From Firmicutes bacterium UBA4845 (GTDB lineage: Bacteria; Bacillota; Clostridia; Tissierellales; Sedimentibacteraceae): 33,223 nt of DNA. The stretch covers positions 1-33,223 of the forward strand of contig DHER01000038.1 of the NCBI GenBank assembly GCA_002399975.1. The letters are read 5' to 3'. The notes beneath the pieces were generated by a model. The model saw only the letters and a program-made list of their open reading frames with translations. It searched no databases and was not told the DNA's origin. Position 1 is the first letter of the stretch. The number at the start of each line of letters is the position of its first letter. Made by a program: the position numbers and the translations under genes. Of the stretch, positions 16,053 through 24,389 are shown piece after piece.

Positions 16053-16871
16053 ATGAAAAAGGTGTTGAGTATTGCAGGCTCGGACTGCAGTGGAGGAGCA
16101 GGAATACAGGCTGATTTAAAAACTTTTTCGGCGCATGGTGTGTTTGGCATGAGTGTTATTGTTTCTGTTGTTGCGGAAAATACCAGCCGGGTAATAGATA
16201 TTCAGGATGTTAGGCCTGATATAGTGCAAAAGCAAATTGATGCGGTATTTGAAGATATTGGTGCGGATGCGGTAAAAGTCGGAATGCTTTCGGGGCGCAA
16301 AAGCATGAGTGCTGTAGCGGAAAAGCTCCTTGAGTATAAGCCTGAAAATATTGTAATTGATCCTGTAATGTACGCAAAAAATGGGTGCCCGCTTATGAAT
16401 CCGGATGATGTTGACGCTCTTATTGAGTTTGTTGTTCCTTTGGCGGATGTTCTTACTCCTAACATACCGGAGGCAGAAAAAATTGCCGGCATGGAAATAC
16501 GTAATATTGAAGATATGGAATCTGCGGCAAAATTCATCTTTGACATGGGATGCCGGAGCGTACTTGTCAAGGGAGGGCATGGTTCTGGTGATGCAGTTGA
16601 TATTTTATACAATGGAAAGCAGTTTTATCACTTTAGCTCAGAACGTATAAATACAAAAAACACCCACGGAACAGGATGTACTTATTCATCTGCTATTGCA
16701 TCAAATCTTGCTTTGGGATTTGCTATGCCTGAAGCTGTAGACAGGTCAAAAAAATATGTTACAACGGCAATTCGTCATTCCCTTGCAATAGGCAAGGGCA
16801 ATGGGCCTACACATCATTTCTATGATTTGTACATGAATGGATTACCGGAAGAAATTCTGCAAATTAATTAA
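16053..16871 (+). CDS. thiD: Hydroxymethylpyrimidine/phosphomethylpyrimidine kinase
   Basis: A 272-residue ribokinase-fold kinase. GSDCSGGAGIQADLKTF (residues 9-25) and NTHGTGCTYSSAIA (anion hole and catalytic region) are the ThiD signatures. It phosphorylates HMP twice in thiamine synthesis; the same family also contains pyridoxal kinases, so vitamin B6 salvage is an alternative. A ribosome site GGAAGAAGG precedes ATG 16053. It lies 43 bases after prs, without a TPP riboswitch, so it is not under thiamine control here unless the whole operon is. A terminator follows. Confidence 0.92.
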   Translation: MKKVLSIAGSDCSGGAGIQADLKTFSAHGVFGMSVIVSVVAENTSRVIDIQDVRPDIVQKQIDAVFEDIGADAVKVGMLSGRKSMSAVAEKLLEYKPENIVIDPVMYAKNGCPLMNPDDVDALIEFVVPLADVLTPNIPEAEKIAGMEIRNIEDMESAAKFIFDMGCRSVLVKGGHGSGDAVDILYNGKQFYHFSSERINTKNTHGTGCTYSSAIASNLALGFAMPEAVDRSKKYVTTAIRHSLAIGKGNGPTHHFYDLYMNGLPEEILQIN

Positions 16872-16898
16872 TCAAATCTTATTGTAGCTTTGATCACA

Positions 16899-16930
16899 CG
16901 GGTAAGGTATAATATCTTGCTCGTTTTTTT
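16899..16930 (+). terminator. Terminator of prs-thiD
   Basis: CGGGTAAG (16899-16906) pairs with CTTGCTCG (16916-16923), two G-U pairs, followed by seven T. Confidence 0.75.
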
Positions 16931-17047
16931 ATTGTGATTTTCTAAAAAATGCCTGTATGAAACTATGAGTAATTCATGTATAATCTATATAATATGCACA
17001 GATAACGGTGAATAGAACAGGAAATTTGCGTTTTGTAAACAAAAAAA

Positions 17048-17076
17048 TTGAAATCACGTTAATAATATGTTATAAT
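17048..17076 (+). promoter_or_regulatory. Promoter of the mreB-type gene
   Basis: TTGAAA (17048-17053), 17-bp spacer, TATAAT (17071-17076). Confidence 0.75.
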
Positions 17077-17165
17077 TTCTATTATTGTTGTTTCGAGTTT
17101 TGTATGTAAGACTTGCATAATTAAAAGTGACGGTAAATAATGCAGGAAAATACAGGAGGATAAAA

Positions 17166-18197
17166 ATGAGTTTCAGAATGGATATTGGAATAGATCTTGG
17201 CACGGCCAGTGTGTTAGTATACATAAAAGATAAGGGAATAATTATAAATGAACCTTCTGTTGTCGCAATCGACATAAATACCAATAAAATACTTGAGGTT
17301 GGAGAGGAAGCCAGAAAAATGCTGGGGCGTACTCCAGGTAATATTGTTGCGATCAGACCTTTAAGAGATGGGGTTATATCGGATTTTGACATTACAGAAA
17401 AAATGCTTAAATATTTTATAAAAAAGGCGGTTGGCAATTCAATCGTCAAACCAAGAGTTATTATATGTGTTCCAAGTGGTGTTACTGAAGTTGAAAAAAG
17501 AGCAGTACTTGAGGCAAGCATTAATGCAGGTGCAAAAAAAACATATCTGATTGAAGAGCCTGTGGCTGCAGCCATAGGAGCCGGGCTTGATATAACAAAG
17601 CCGTCGGGACATATGATTATAGATATGGGCGGGGGTACAACAGATATAGCTGTTATATCTCTTGGAGGAATTGTAGTAAGCAGATCTATAAAGATTGCCG
17701 GTGACAAGTGTGACGAAGCAATTGTCAGGTATGTAAGAAAAAAATATAATGTAATGATAGGCCTTAGAAGTGCTGAGGATATTAAAATAAATATAGGGAC
17801 CGCATTCCCTGCAGAAGAAGAAAAATTTATGGAAGTAAGAGGAAGAAACCTTGTAACAGGGCTTCCGGTGAACTTGACTATATCATCTTCAGATATACTT
17901 GAATCTTTGGAGGAGACAATTACTTCAATTGCTGATGCAGTACATTCGGTTCTTGAAAAGACGCCGCCGGAATTAGCTGCGGACATAAGTGAAAAAGGCA
18001 TTGTTATGACCGGAGGAGGCTGTTTGATTTACGGTATGGATAAATTAATTGAAAAGAGAACAGGATTGAATGTAACGATTGCCGACGATGCAATTTCATG
18101 TGTGGCAAAAGGTACAGGTCAGTCTTTAGAGCACATGGACGTATTAAAGGATTCTTTACTGACGGATAATATAAAAACTAATTATGGCTCATTTTAA
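17166..18197 (+). CDS. MreB/Mbl-family rod-shape actin
   Basis: A 343-residue actin-fold protein. The phosphate-binding loops are visible: DIGIDLGTASVLVYIKDKGI at the start, DMGGGTTDIAVISLGG in the middle, and MTGGGCLIYGMD near the end, with the LIEEPVAAAIGAGL connecting segment. It polymerises at the membrane and directs cell-wall synthesis along the cylinder. Paralogues MreB, Mbl and MreBH cannot be told apart by eye; it is not next to mreC/mreD or spoIIID here, so it is a stand-alone paralogue. ATG 17166 follows AGGAGG; a GTG at 17127 would add 13 residues outside the conserved start. The tail after residue about 325 is short and poorly conserved. Confidence 0.93.
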   Translation: MSFRMDIGIDLGTASVLVYIKDKGIIINEPSVVAIDINTNKILEVGEEARKMLGRTPGNIVAIRPLRDGVISDFDITEKMLKYFIKKAVGNSIVKPRVIICVPSGVTEVEKRAVLEASINAGAKKTYLIEEPVAAAIGAGLDITKPSGHMIIDMGGGTTDIAVISLGGIVVSRSIKIAGDKCDEAIVRYVRKKYNVMIGLRSAEDIKINIGTAFPAEEEKFMEVRGRNLVTGLPVNLTISSSDILESLEETITSIADAVHSVLEKTPPELAADISEKGIVMTGGGCLIYGMDKLIEKRTGLNVTIADDAISCVAKGTGQSLEHMDVLKDSLLTDNIKTNYGSF

Positions 18198-18234
18198 AAA
18201 TTTAATATTTTATTATTAAACAGGGGGAATTTTT

Positions 18235-19947
18235 ATGTACAGGGAAAAGTATGAAGCTTGGATCGAAAGCCCATATGTAGATGATGTATTAAAAAAAGAA
18301 CTGAAAAAGATTGAAAAAGATGATGTAGAAATTGAGGACAGATTTTACAAAGATTTGGAATTCGGAACAGGTGGAATGAGGGGAAAAATAGGAGCTGGAT
18401 CCAATCGTATGAATACGGTGACGGTTGCAAAGGCAACCCAGGGAATTGCAGACTATTTAAACGAAAAATATTGTGACGAATTAATAACTGCTGCAATAGC
18501 ATATGATTCGCGAAATATGTCGAAAGAATTTGCATCAAAAGCTGCAAGTGTATTTGCAGCAAATAATATAAAAGTTTATTTATTTGAAAGCTTACGGCCT
18601 ACGCCGGAGCTTTCATTTACAGTTAGGCATTTTAAATGCAAGGTAGGATTAATGATTACGGCTAGTCATAATCCACCTGAATATAATGGTTACAAAGTAT
18701 ATGACTGTTATGGGGGTCAGGTTGTGGCTGATGCAGATGCAATAATAAGTAAGATAAATAAAGTAAATTTAAAAGATATTAAATCAAGTCTGCCTGATGG
18801 AAACGATAAAATACATATAATAGGTGATGATGTTGATGTAATATATGTAGACAGGGTAAAAGAATTAAGCCTTAACAGTGAAGTTGATAAAGATATAAAC
18901 ATAATATACACGCCGCTTCATGGGACAGGCAATAGGATCGTTAGGAAGACTCTTGATGAATTAGGTTATAAAAATGTTTTTGTTGTAAAGGAACAGGAAT
19001 TTCCTGATCCTCTATTTTCAACTGTTAAATCTCCTAATCCTGAGGAAATTAGTTCATTTGAAATGGCGATAAAGTATGCTGAAAAATTAAATGGTGAAAT
19101 TATTATAGGAACTGACCCTGATTGTGATAGGGTAGGTCTTGTTGTTAAGGATCATAATGGGCAGTTTGTGCCGTTAAATGGGAATCAAACCGGAGCACTG
19201 CTTTTAAACTATGTTCTTAGTTCTTTAAATCAGCAGGGAAGACTCCCGGAGAACGGTGCAGTTATAAAAACAGTTGTAACCAGTGAAATAGGAAAAGATA
19301 TTGCACATAAATATAAAACAGCAATATTTGACACATTAACTGGTTTTAAATATATTGCAGAATTAATGCAAAAATTTGAAGATTCAGGAAAATACAGCTT
19401 TTTATTTGGATATGAAGAAAGTTATGGCTATCTTACAGGTACTTTTGTCCGTGACAAGGATGCAGTAATTGCATCAATGCTTATTTGTGAAATGTCTGCA
19501 TATTATAAGCAAAAAGGGAAAATACTATTAGATGTACTGAATGATATATATAGCGAACATGGATATTATATGGAGGAAACTGTGTCGCTAAGTTTTTCCG
19601 GGGTAATAGGACATAGGAAAATCAAATCCATTATGGAAAGTTTTAGGGAAAATAAGCCCAATACTATAGCAGGGGAAAAAATACCATATGTGTATGATTA
19701 CAAATTAAGTACTGTTTTAAATCTTACTGATGGTAAAACAGAAAAACTAAACTATCCTAAGTCGAATGTATTGAAATTTTTATTTGAAGATTATTCGTGG
19801 ATTGTGTTGAGACCGTCCGGAACAGAACCAAAATTAAAAGTTTATTTTTCAATTAAGGGTGAAAATAAGTATGAATCCAAAGAAAAACTGGAAAGAGTAA
19901 AGAAAGAGATAATGAACCTAATTAGCCGTGTACAAATCAATGGCTGA
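18235..19947 (+). CDS. Phosphoglucomutase/phosphomannomutase (alpha-D-phosphohexomutase)
   Basis: A 570-residue cytoplasmic mutase interconverting hexose 1- and 6-phosphates. The catalytic phosphoserine is S144 in MITASHNPPEYNGYK; the metal loop is GTDPDCDRVGL; the sugar loop is GYEESYGY; the phosphate loop is LRPSGTEPKLKVYFS. The length and GTGGMRGK N-terminus match the PgcA/PGM2 group, which supplies glucose 1-phosphate for glycans and wall polymers. A GGGGG site precedes ATG 18235. It follows the mreB-type gene by 37 bases on the same strand with no terminator between, so the two may form an operon joining shape control and glycan precursor supply. Confidence 0.93.
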   Translation: MYREKYEAWIESPYVDDVLKKELKKIEKDDVEIEDRFYKDLEFGTGGMRGKIGAGSNRMNTVTVAKATQGIADYLNEKYCDELITAAIAYDSRNMSKEFASKAASVFAANNIKVYLFESLRPTPELSFTVRHFKCKVGLMITASHNPPEYNGYKVYDCYGGQVVADADAIISKINKVNLKDIKSSLPDGNDKIHIIGDDVDVIYVDRVKELSLNSEVDKDINIIYTPLHGTGNRIVRKTLDELGYKNVFVVKEQEFPDPLFSTVKSPNPEEISSFEMAIKYAEKLNGEIIIGTDPDCDRVGLVVKDHNGQFVPLNGNQTGALLLNYVLSSLNQQGRLPENGAVIKTVVTSEIGKDIAHKYKTAIFDTLTGFKYIAELMQKFEDSGKYSFLFGYEESYGYLTGTFVRDKDAVIASMLICEMSAYYKQKGKILLDVLNDIYSEHGYYMEETVSLSFSGVIGHRKIKSIMESFRENKPNTIAGEKIPYVYDYKLSTVLNLTDGKTEKLNYPKSNVLKFLFEDYSWIVLRPSGTEPKLKVYFSIKGENKYESKEKLERVKKEIMNLISRVQING

Positions 19948-20039
19948 TATCCAGTAGTTAATACCCTTGATTAATAAGGTTTTAATAAAAAGCATGAGTG
20001 TCTACTTGACACTATTAATCTTAAATGGGAGGTGTAAAT

Positions 20040-21488
20040 ATGAAAATATTAAATACCAAAACCCGAAGAAAAATTATTTCATTGATTTTCATTTTTGCAT
20101 TTATGTTTAACACCCTTGTGTATGGAAACAATCGAAATCCTTCACGTAAAAATTTGGAGGATATGATTGACGATGTTGCTGTGAAAAGAGCAATTCCTTC
20201 TGTACTCCTAAAGTCAATAGCAAGGGTAGAGTCAGTTTACAGTCAATTTAACAGTGATGGGAGCCCGAAAACAAACGGCAGCAGCATTGGATTAATGCAG
20301 GTAAATAACAGATATGGCGGATACAATTCCGAAAAACTTAAATATGATATTTTGTACAACATTGAAGCAGGAGCTGATGTACTGCTTAATAAATGGAGTA
20401 CAAGTTCTTATAATAGTGTGTCAAGTGTAGGAAATATGGATCCTAATGTTTTGGAGAATTGGTACTTTGCTCTTTGGGCATATAACGGATGGTCATCAGG
20501 TAATAATCCTAATACATATGGTAGAGGTCGTACTTACCAGCAGCTTATATATGATACTGCTGAAATTGAATACGGAGAAAAAATAAACAATATAGATTTT
20601 TCATATCTTCCTAAATCGGGCAAGCCAAGCAGATCATTGACAGTGCCTACACCTGCTTATACAAACAGCGCAAATATAGTTCTTTATGAAAAAGGAGACT
20701 ATGTAATGACTGACGGGATAAGAGGAAAATATCATTTGAGAGATTGCCCGGCAGGAAAATATATTTATGAGATTAATGTAATGAAACTTGGAACTATAAT
20801 CGACGGACCGGTTCTACAAAATGGATACTACTGGTATAAAGTATGTATGGACGGTAATATGGAAGGCTGGATTGAAAGGAACTGGCTGACGAGAACAGGA
20901 GATGAGGGGCATGGGAAATATGTGTTTGATGATATATCATTTAATTGGGCACGAAAAATTATCATGGACCTTTACAGTGAAGGAGTAATAGCGCAGGCAT
21001 CATCTTTTAACCCTGACTGTGCAGCAACTAAAGAAGAGTTTTTTACTTTTTTAGGTAGGGTATTAGAAAACAATGAAGTTAATATACCTGGTACAAACAA
21101 TGAAGAAAATGTGATGAACTTTGTGGATGCTGCAGAAATACATTCTTGGGCGGTCGAACATATTCAGCGTGTAAAAAAATTGGGTTTATTAGAAGACTAT
21201 GGAGGTGAACTTGATCCCTTAAACAGTTTATCAAGGAAAGAGGCAGCCAAAATAATAGAAAACCTATTCGGAGAAAATAAAGAATTTGATGGGTTCGATA
21301 TATGTACAACTTTTTCAGATTTGACACAGTTGAGCCAAGAAGAAATAGATGCAGTAAAATCGGCATATACAAATGGCATTATGTCGGCAAAAGAACCCGG
21401 AAACTTTTGTCCATATGATTGTTTAACAAGAGCTGAAGCCGCAGCTTTAACGGCTAAAATTAATAATAAAATAAAAGAATGGAAATAA
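20040..21488 (+). CDS. Secreted lytic transglycosylase with SH3-like and SLH-like domains
   Basis: A 482-residue exported cell-wall enzyme. Residues 1-29 are a signal peptide. The SLT domain spans about residues 38-190, with catalytic Glu64 in ARVESVY and the GLMQVN and AYNGW motifs typical of the family; it cleaves peptidoglycan glycan strands. A bacterial-SH3-like segment follows at about 215-292 (LRDCP, GWIERNWL). The last 190 residues carry SLH-like repeats (FDDISFNWARKIIMDLYSEG, FVDAAEIHSWAVEHI, FSDLTQLSQEEIDAVKSAY), the first less canonical, which would bind it to the wall. ATG 20040 follows GGGAGGTG. A strong terminator closes it. Confidence 0.9.
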   Translation: MKILNTKTRRKIISLIFIFAFMFNTLVYGNNRNPSRKNLEDMIDDVAVKRAIPSVLLKSIARVESVYSQFNSDGSPKTNGSSIGLMQVNNRYGGYNSEKLKYDILYNIEAGADVLLNKWSTSSYNSVSSVGNMDPNVLENWYFALWAYNGWSSGNNPNTYGRGRTYQQLIYDTAEIEYGEKINNIDFSYLPKSGKPSRSLTVPTPAYTNSANIVLYEKGDYVMTDGIRGKYHLRDCPAGKYIYEINVMKLGTIIDGPVLQNGYYWYKVCMDGNMEGWIERNWLTRTGDEGHGKYVFDDISFNWARKIIMDLYSEGVIAQASSFNPDCAATKEEFFTFLGRVLENNEVNIPGTNNEENVMNFVDAAEIHSWAVEHIQRVKKLGLLEDYGGELDPLNSLSRKEAAKIIENLFGENKEFDGFDICTTFSDLTQLSQEEIDAVKSAYTNGIMSAKEPGNFCPYDCLTRAEAAALTAKINNKIKEWK

Positions 21489-21508
21489 TGAAAATATTAT
21501 GCACTTGG

Positions 21509-21556
21509 GGATGCATGGTTTCTATATTTTAAAGAAACCATGCATCCTTTTTTTTA
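21509..21556 (+). terminator. Strong rho-independent terminator
   Basis: GGATGCATGGTTTCT (21509-21523) pairs perfectly with AGAAACCATGCATCC (21533-21547), then nine T. Ends the transglycosylase gene. Confidence 0.95.
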
Positions 21557-21751
21557 CTGTAAACTGACATTCAAATTTCTTTAATCTCATTGAGGTATAA
21601 GGATGTATTTATCTAATTCCGCTCTGAAGTGTTCACAAGTACTCGAAATAGATAAGCATGGTGAATAATTATGTGGACAAATTATAACAAGCACGTATTA
21701 TAGGTTGTACAGAAGAATACTAAAATATAATTTTTAAAGGGAATGTAAATT

Positions 21752-21910
21752 ATGTATGGAAAATATTTAATTAAACATACTAACTCCGATCTCTATTTGA
21801 GTGTTTGTGGCAGTGAAACTATAGAAGCGGACAGAAAGGTGTGTTTATTGAACAAAATAAGCGGATCAAAATCGCAAGTATGGCAAATAGTAGAAAAGCC
21901 ATATAAATAA
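21752..21910 (+). CDS. Short ricin-lectin-like (beta-trefoil) ORF, probably a fragment
   Basis: A 52-residue frame with an AAAGGGA site before ATG 21752. Its pattern, GKYLIKHTNSDLYLSV then SQVWQIVEK, follows one repeat of a ricin-type beta-trefoil (G-Y-I...S...YL-V ... Q-W-I). A normal domain has three such repeats, so one repeat is too short to fold alone. The sequence after the TAA (21911-21990) still reads protein-like in the same frame (YIDVQYLF), suggesting a premature stop in a decayed lectin gene. No signal peptide is present. Function cannot be assigned. Confidence 0.45.
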   Translation: MYGKYLIKHTNSDLYLSVCGSETIEADRKVCLLNKISGSKSQVWQIVEKPYK

Positions 21911-22008
21911 TATATTGATGTACAATATTTGTTCAGGATTGGACAACAGCTGCCAATTAGGCAATTTAAATGGAAATTGCGTTTTAAATATATATTGATA
22001 CATTCTTC

Positions 22009-23079
22009 TTATGTAGAGGGTATTGTTTTATCGGTATTTATGGTTCTTTCAGGTACATTATGAAATCTTATATCATAGATTCTTTCACATTCCTTGGTTT
22101 TTTCATTGTATGTAACAGGCGAACGATTTTTGCTTAAAATTTCTACAATATCATAAACATTAATCCAAATTTCCGCAAGCGTTTCTTTTTGAGATTCATC
22201 AAATATTAATTGAGTTCCGAAGTGAAGATGGGGGACATTGATATTATTTACATCTTCCTTTCTGCTGTATCCGGTCATTCCCAAGTAACCTATAACATCT
22301 CCGGCATATACAATATCTCCCTCTTTCAGGGATTTAACGTAGGGATGGCCTTTTCGCAGATGAGCATAGTAATAATATCTTTTATTGTCCAAGCTCCTTA
22401 TACCTATTCTCCATCCGCCGTACTGGTTCCATCCCAAAGCTTCAATGCGGCCTGTTTCAACTGCGACTACAGGAGTACCTATGGAACCTAAGAGATCATT
22501 TCCCAAATGAACTCTTCTGAATCCGTAGCTTCTGGAATTTCCAAAGTCATTATAATGACTGTAGTTATAACCGGCTGCAATAGGTGAAAATACCTTTAGC
22601 CCATATCCTTTTTCCCATACTTTTTTGCTGGGGTCATTTTCATCTTTGACTTGAACCTCATAAGGACCCACAAAATTTCCCAATACTGCCGAATAAGCTT
22701 CATAGTAGTAATCATAATATTTCAAATCCCTTGTTAGACTTTCAATACTTTCGCCGTTTTTTAATTTGGTGATTAAATTATCCATATCTTTTGATTTATA
22801 TATAGAAAAATTACCTCCGTAACGGGTTCCCAAATATGCTAGGATTTCAACCCAGTTTAATTTTACCTCCTCGTCTGTGCTGACAATATCTGCTTTTAAT
22901 GCTTTATCCATAGCTTCATAAGATACCCTAAAATCCACCCATTTTATAAAATCTTTTTCCTGATTTGAAGGAGCTGAAGCAGTCCGGGCTGAATTTGTAA
23001 AAGGCAGCATGCAAATTCCGGCTACTAAAATAATGCCGGCAAATATTATTAGCGTTTTGAATTTTATCTTTATAACCAT
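22009..23079 (-). CDS. Secreted M23 (LytM) peptidase
   Basis: A 356-residue protein with an N-terminal membrane/signal segment (residues about 7-27), a helical region to about residue 150, then an M23 metallopeptidase domain. The zinc ligands are present: His and Asp in HLGNDLLG and the HxH motif in PHLHFG, with another His in YYYYAHLRKGH. M23 enzymes cut peptidoglycan cross-links. It is distinct from the spoIIQ-type protein at the right end: longer head, different linkers. ATG 23079 has an AGAAGG site. Single-gene unit facing the ricin-like ORF; possible role in vegetative wall turnover or sporulation. Confidence 0.9.
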   Translation of the reverse strand: MVIKIKFKTLIIFAGIILVAGICMLPFTNSARTASAPSNQEKDFIKWVDFRVSYEAMDKALKADIVSTDEEVKLNWVEILAYLGTRYGGNFSIYKSKDMDNLITKLKNGESIESLTRDLKYYDYYYEAYSAVLGNFVGPYEVQVKDENDPSKKVWEKGYGLKVFSPIAAGYNYSHYNDFGNSRSYGFRRVHLGNDLLGSIGTPVVAVETGRIEALGWNQYGGWRIGIRSLDNKRYYYYAHLRKGHPYVKSLKEGDIVYAGDVIGYLGMTGYSRKEDVNNINVPHLHFGTQLIFDESQKETLAEIWINVYDIVEILSKNRSPVTYNEKTKECERIYDIRFHNVPERTINTDKTIPST

Positions 23080-23286
23080 ACATAACCTTCTAATATATTA
23101 TACTTATAATAATTTATATGATTTAAATCTTCCTTATATGATATATAAATTTTAGTGAAATTCTAGTGTAAAAAAGTGACAATTTACGACTTGTTAGCTT
23201 ATTAATTTGTTTGCAAAGCGAATAATTGTATGTTAATATTAATTATTATAATTGTTAAAAGGTAAAGGTACATATGGGAGGACGAA

Positions 23287-24075
23287 TTGAAGTTAAAATT
23301 TTGTTCTTTATATAGTGGAAGTAGCGGTAACTGCCAATATATAAAAACTAAAAATGCTACAATACTTGTGGATGCAGGATTAAGCGGGAAAAAGATACAA
23401 CAGGAAATTGCTAATATAGGAGAAGATCCTAATAAAATCGATGCCATATTCATAACACATGAACATGTTGACCATATAAAGGGTGCCGGAATAATGTCAA
23501 GGCGTCTTGATGTACCTATTTTCGCAAATAAAAAAACTTGGGAAGCTATGGCTCCGTTCATAGGCAATATAAAATCTCATAACATAAAAATTCTTGATGA
23601 ATATGCCGAAATTGGAGATTTAACAATAAGTCCTTTCGATATTTGTCATGATGCGTCTGATCCTGTAGGCTATAATATATTTTATGAGAATAAAAAAGTC
23701 AGCTTGGTTACAGATACAGGTTGCATAAATGAGGGGATTAAAAAAAGTATAATTAATTCTGATCTGCTTTTAGTCGAGTCGAACCATGATGAGGATATGG
23801 TACTGATAGGTCCGTACCCATGGCCTCTTAAGAAGAGAGTTTTAGGAAAATTTGGGCATATGTCCAATGATACGGCAGGGGACTTAATTTCAAAAGTTGT
23901 AAAAAAGGGGACGGAAATTGTGCTTCTTGCCCATTTAAGCAAAGAAAATAACTTTCCGCAGCTTGCGTACAAAACAGTTGAAAATATATTAGGTGAAAAT
24001 TCAATTGATGTTAATCCGGGTATATGTTTGGATATGACATATAGAGATAAAGCCAGCAAAGTTTATGAAATATAG
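23287..24075 (+). CDS. WalJ/YycJ-type metallo-beta-lactamase-fold protein
   Basis: A 262-residue MBL-fold hydrolase. The metal motif THEHVDHIKG (HxHxDH) is complete, followed by further ligands in DICHDASDPVGYN, VTDTGC and LLAHLSKENN. The start FCSLYSGSSGNC is characteristic of the YycJ/WalJ group, proposed to act as a nuclease or in coordinating wall and DNA processes. The start is TTG 23287, 5 bases after GGGAGG; the ATG at 23274 is in another frame. In Bacillus this gene follows walRKHI; here no wal kinase or regulator is adjacent. The CxxH/CxxC gene follows after 8 bases. Confidence 0.92.
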   Translation: MKLKFCSLYSGSSGNCQYIKTKNATILVDAGLSGKKIQQEIANIGEDPNKIDAIFITHEHVDHIKGAGIMSRRLDVPIFANKKTWEAMAPFIGNIKSHNIKILDEYAEIGDLTISPFDICHDASDPVGYNIFYENKKVSLVTDTGCINEGIKKSIINSDLLLVESNHDEDMVLIGPYPWPLKKRVLGKFGHMSNDTAGDLISKVVKKGTEIVLLAHLSKENNFPQLAYKTVENILGENSIDVNPGICLDMTYRDKASKVYEI

Positions 24076-24083
24076 GTGAGGAT

Positions 24084-24242
24084 ATGGGAAAAGAGACAAA
24101 TATATATGCATGCAGGGAACATGTTGAAATAGCAATTGATGATTTTGTAAATAAAAAAGAAATTGCACCACAAATAATAAAAATAAAAAATGAAAAATGC
24201 AGTTATTGTAAAGAAAATGCGGAATACGAAATAAAAGAATAA
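24084..24242 (+). CDS. CxxH/CxxC small zinc-ribbon-like protein
   Basis: A 52-residue protein with C10-x2-H13 and C39-x2-C42, a likely zinc site. It matches the CxxH/CxxC family (BA_5709 type), small proteins often found next to yycJ, htrA and rlmH, whose function is unknown. ATG 24084 lies 8 bases after the stop of the walJ-type gene, and the AGGTGAGG site covers that stop, so the two are translationally linked. It was too short for a routine ORF call. Confidence 0.85.
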   Translation: MGKETNIYACREHVEIAIDDFVNKKEIAPQIIKIKNEKCSYCKENAEYEIKE

Positions 24243-24389
24243 ATAATAATTTAAGCTTTGGTTATAAGAATACAATATGTATAATTCTTTTAATTTATAA
24301 TAAAATAAGGAGGTAAATCTTAAAAAGATTTAGTTTTTATAAATGAATCTACAATAATAAAATGAATAAAGGAGACTAAAGAGATTAAA
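24243..24389 (+). promoter_or_regulatory. Leader region of the histidine cluster
   Basis: A possible promoter is TTGGTT (24258-24263) with TATAAT (24280-24285), 16-bp spacing. AAATCTT and AAGATTT then form a small hairpin (24316-24332) followed by AGTTTTTA, after an orphan AGGAGG at 24309-24314 that has no matching start codon. The leader could hold an attenuator; the evidence is weak. Confidence 0.35.

Noticed and set aside
16116..16612. Two overlapping minus-strand frames inside thiD
   Set aside because: Both lie in a strongly conserved ThiD frame and have no start signal or family.
17054..18001. Long minus-strand open frame across the mreB-type gene
   Set aside because: It is a shadow of a clear MreB frame, with no ribosome site and no recognisable protein.
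24361..24378. Five-codon leader ORF (ATG AAT AAA GGA GAC TAA) before hutH
   Set aside because: Too short, and its AAAGGAG simply serves as upstream purine-rich sequence; no histidine codons are in it, so it is not an attenuation peptide.
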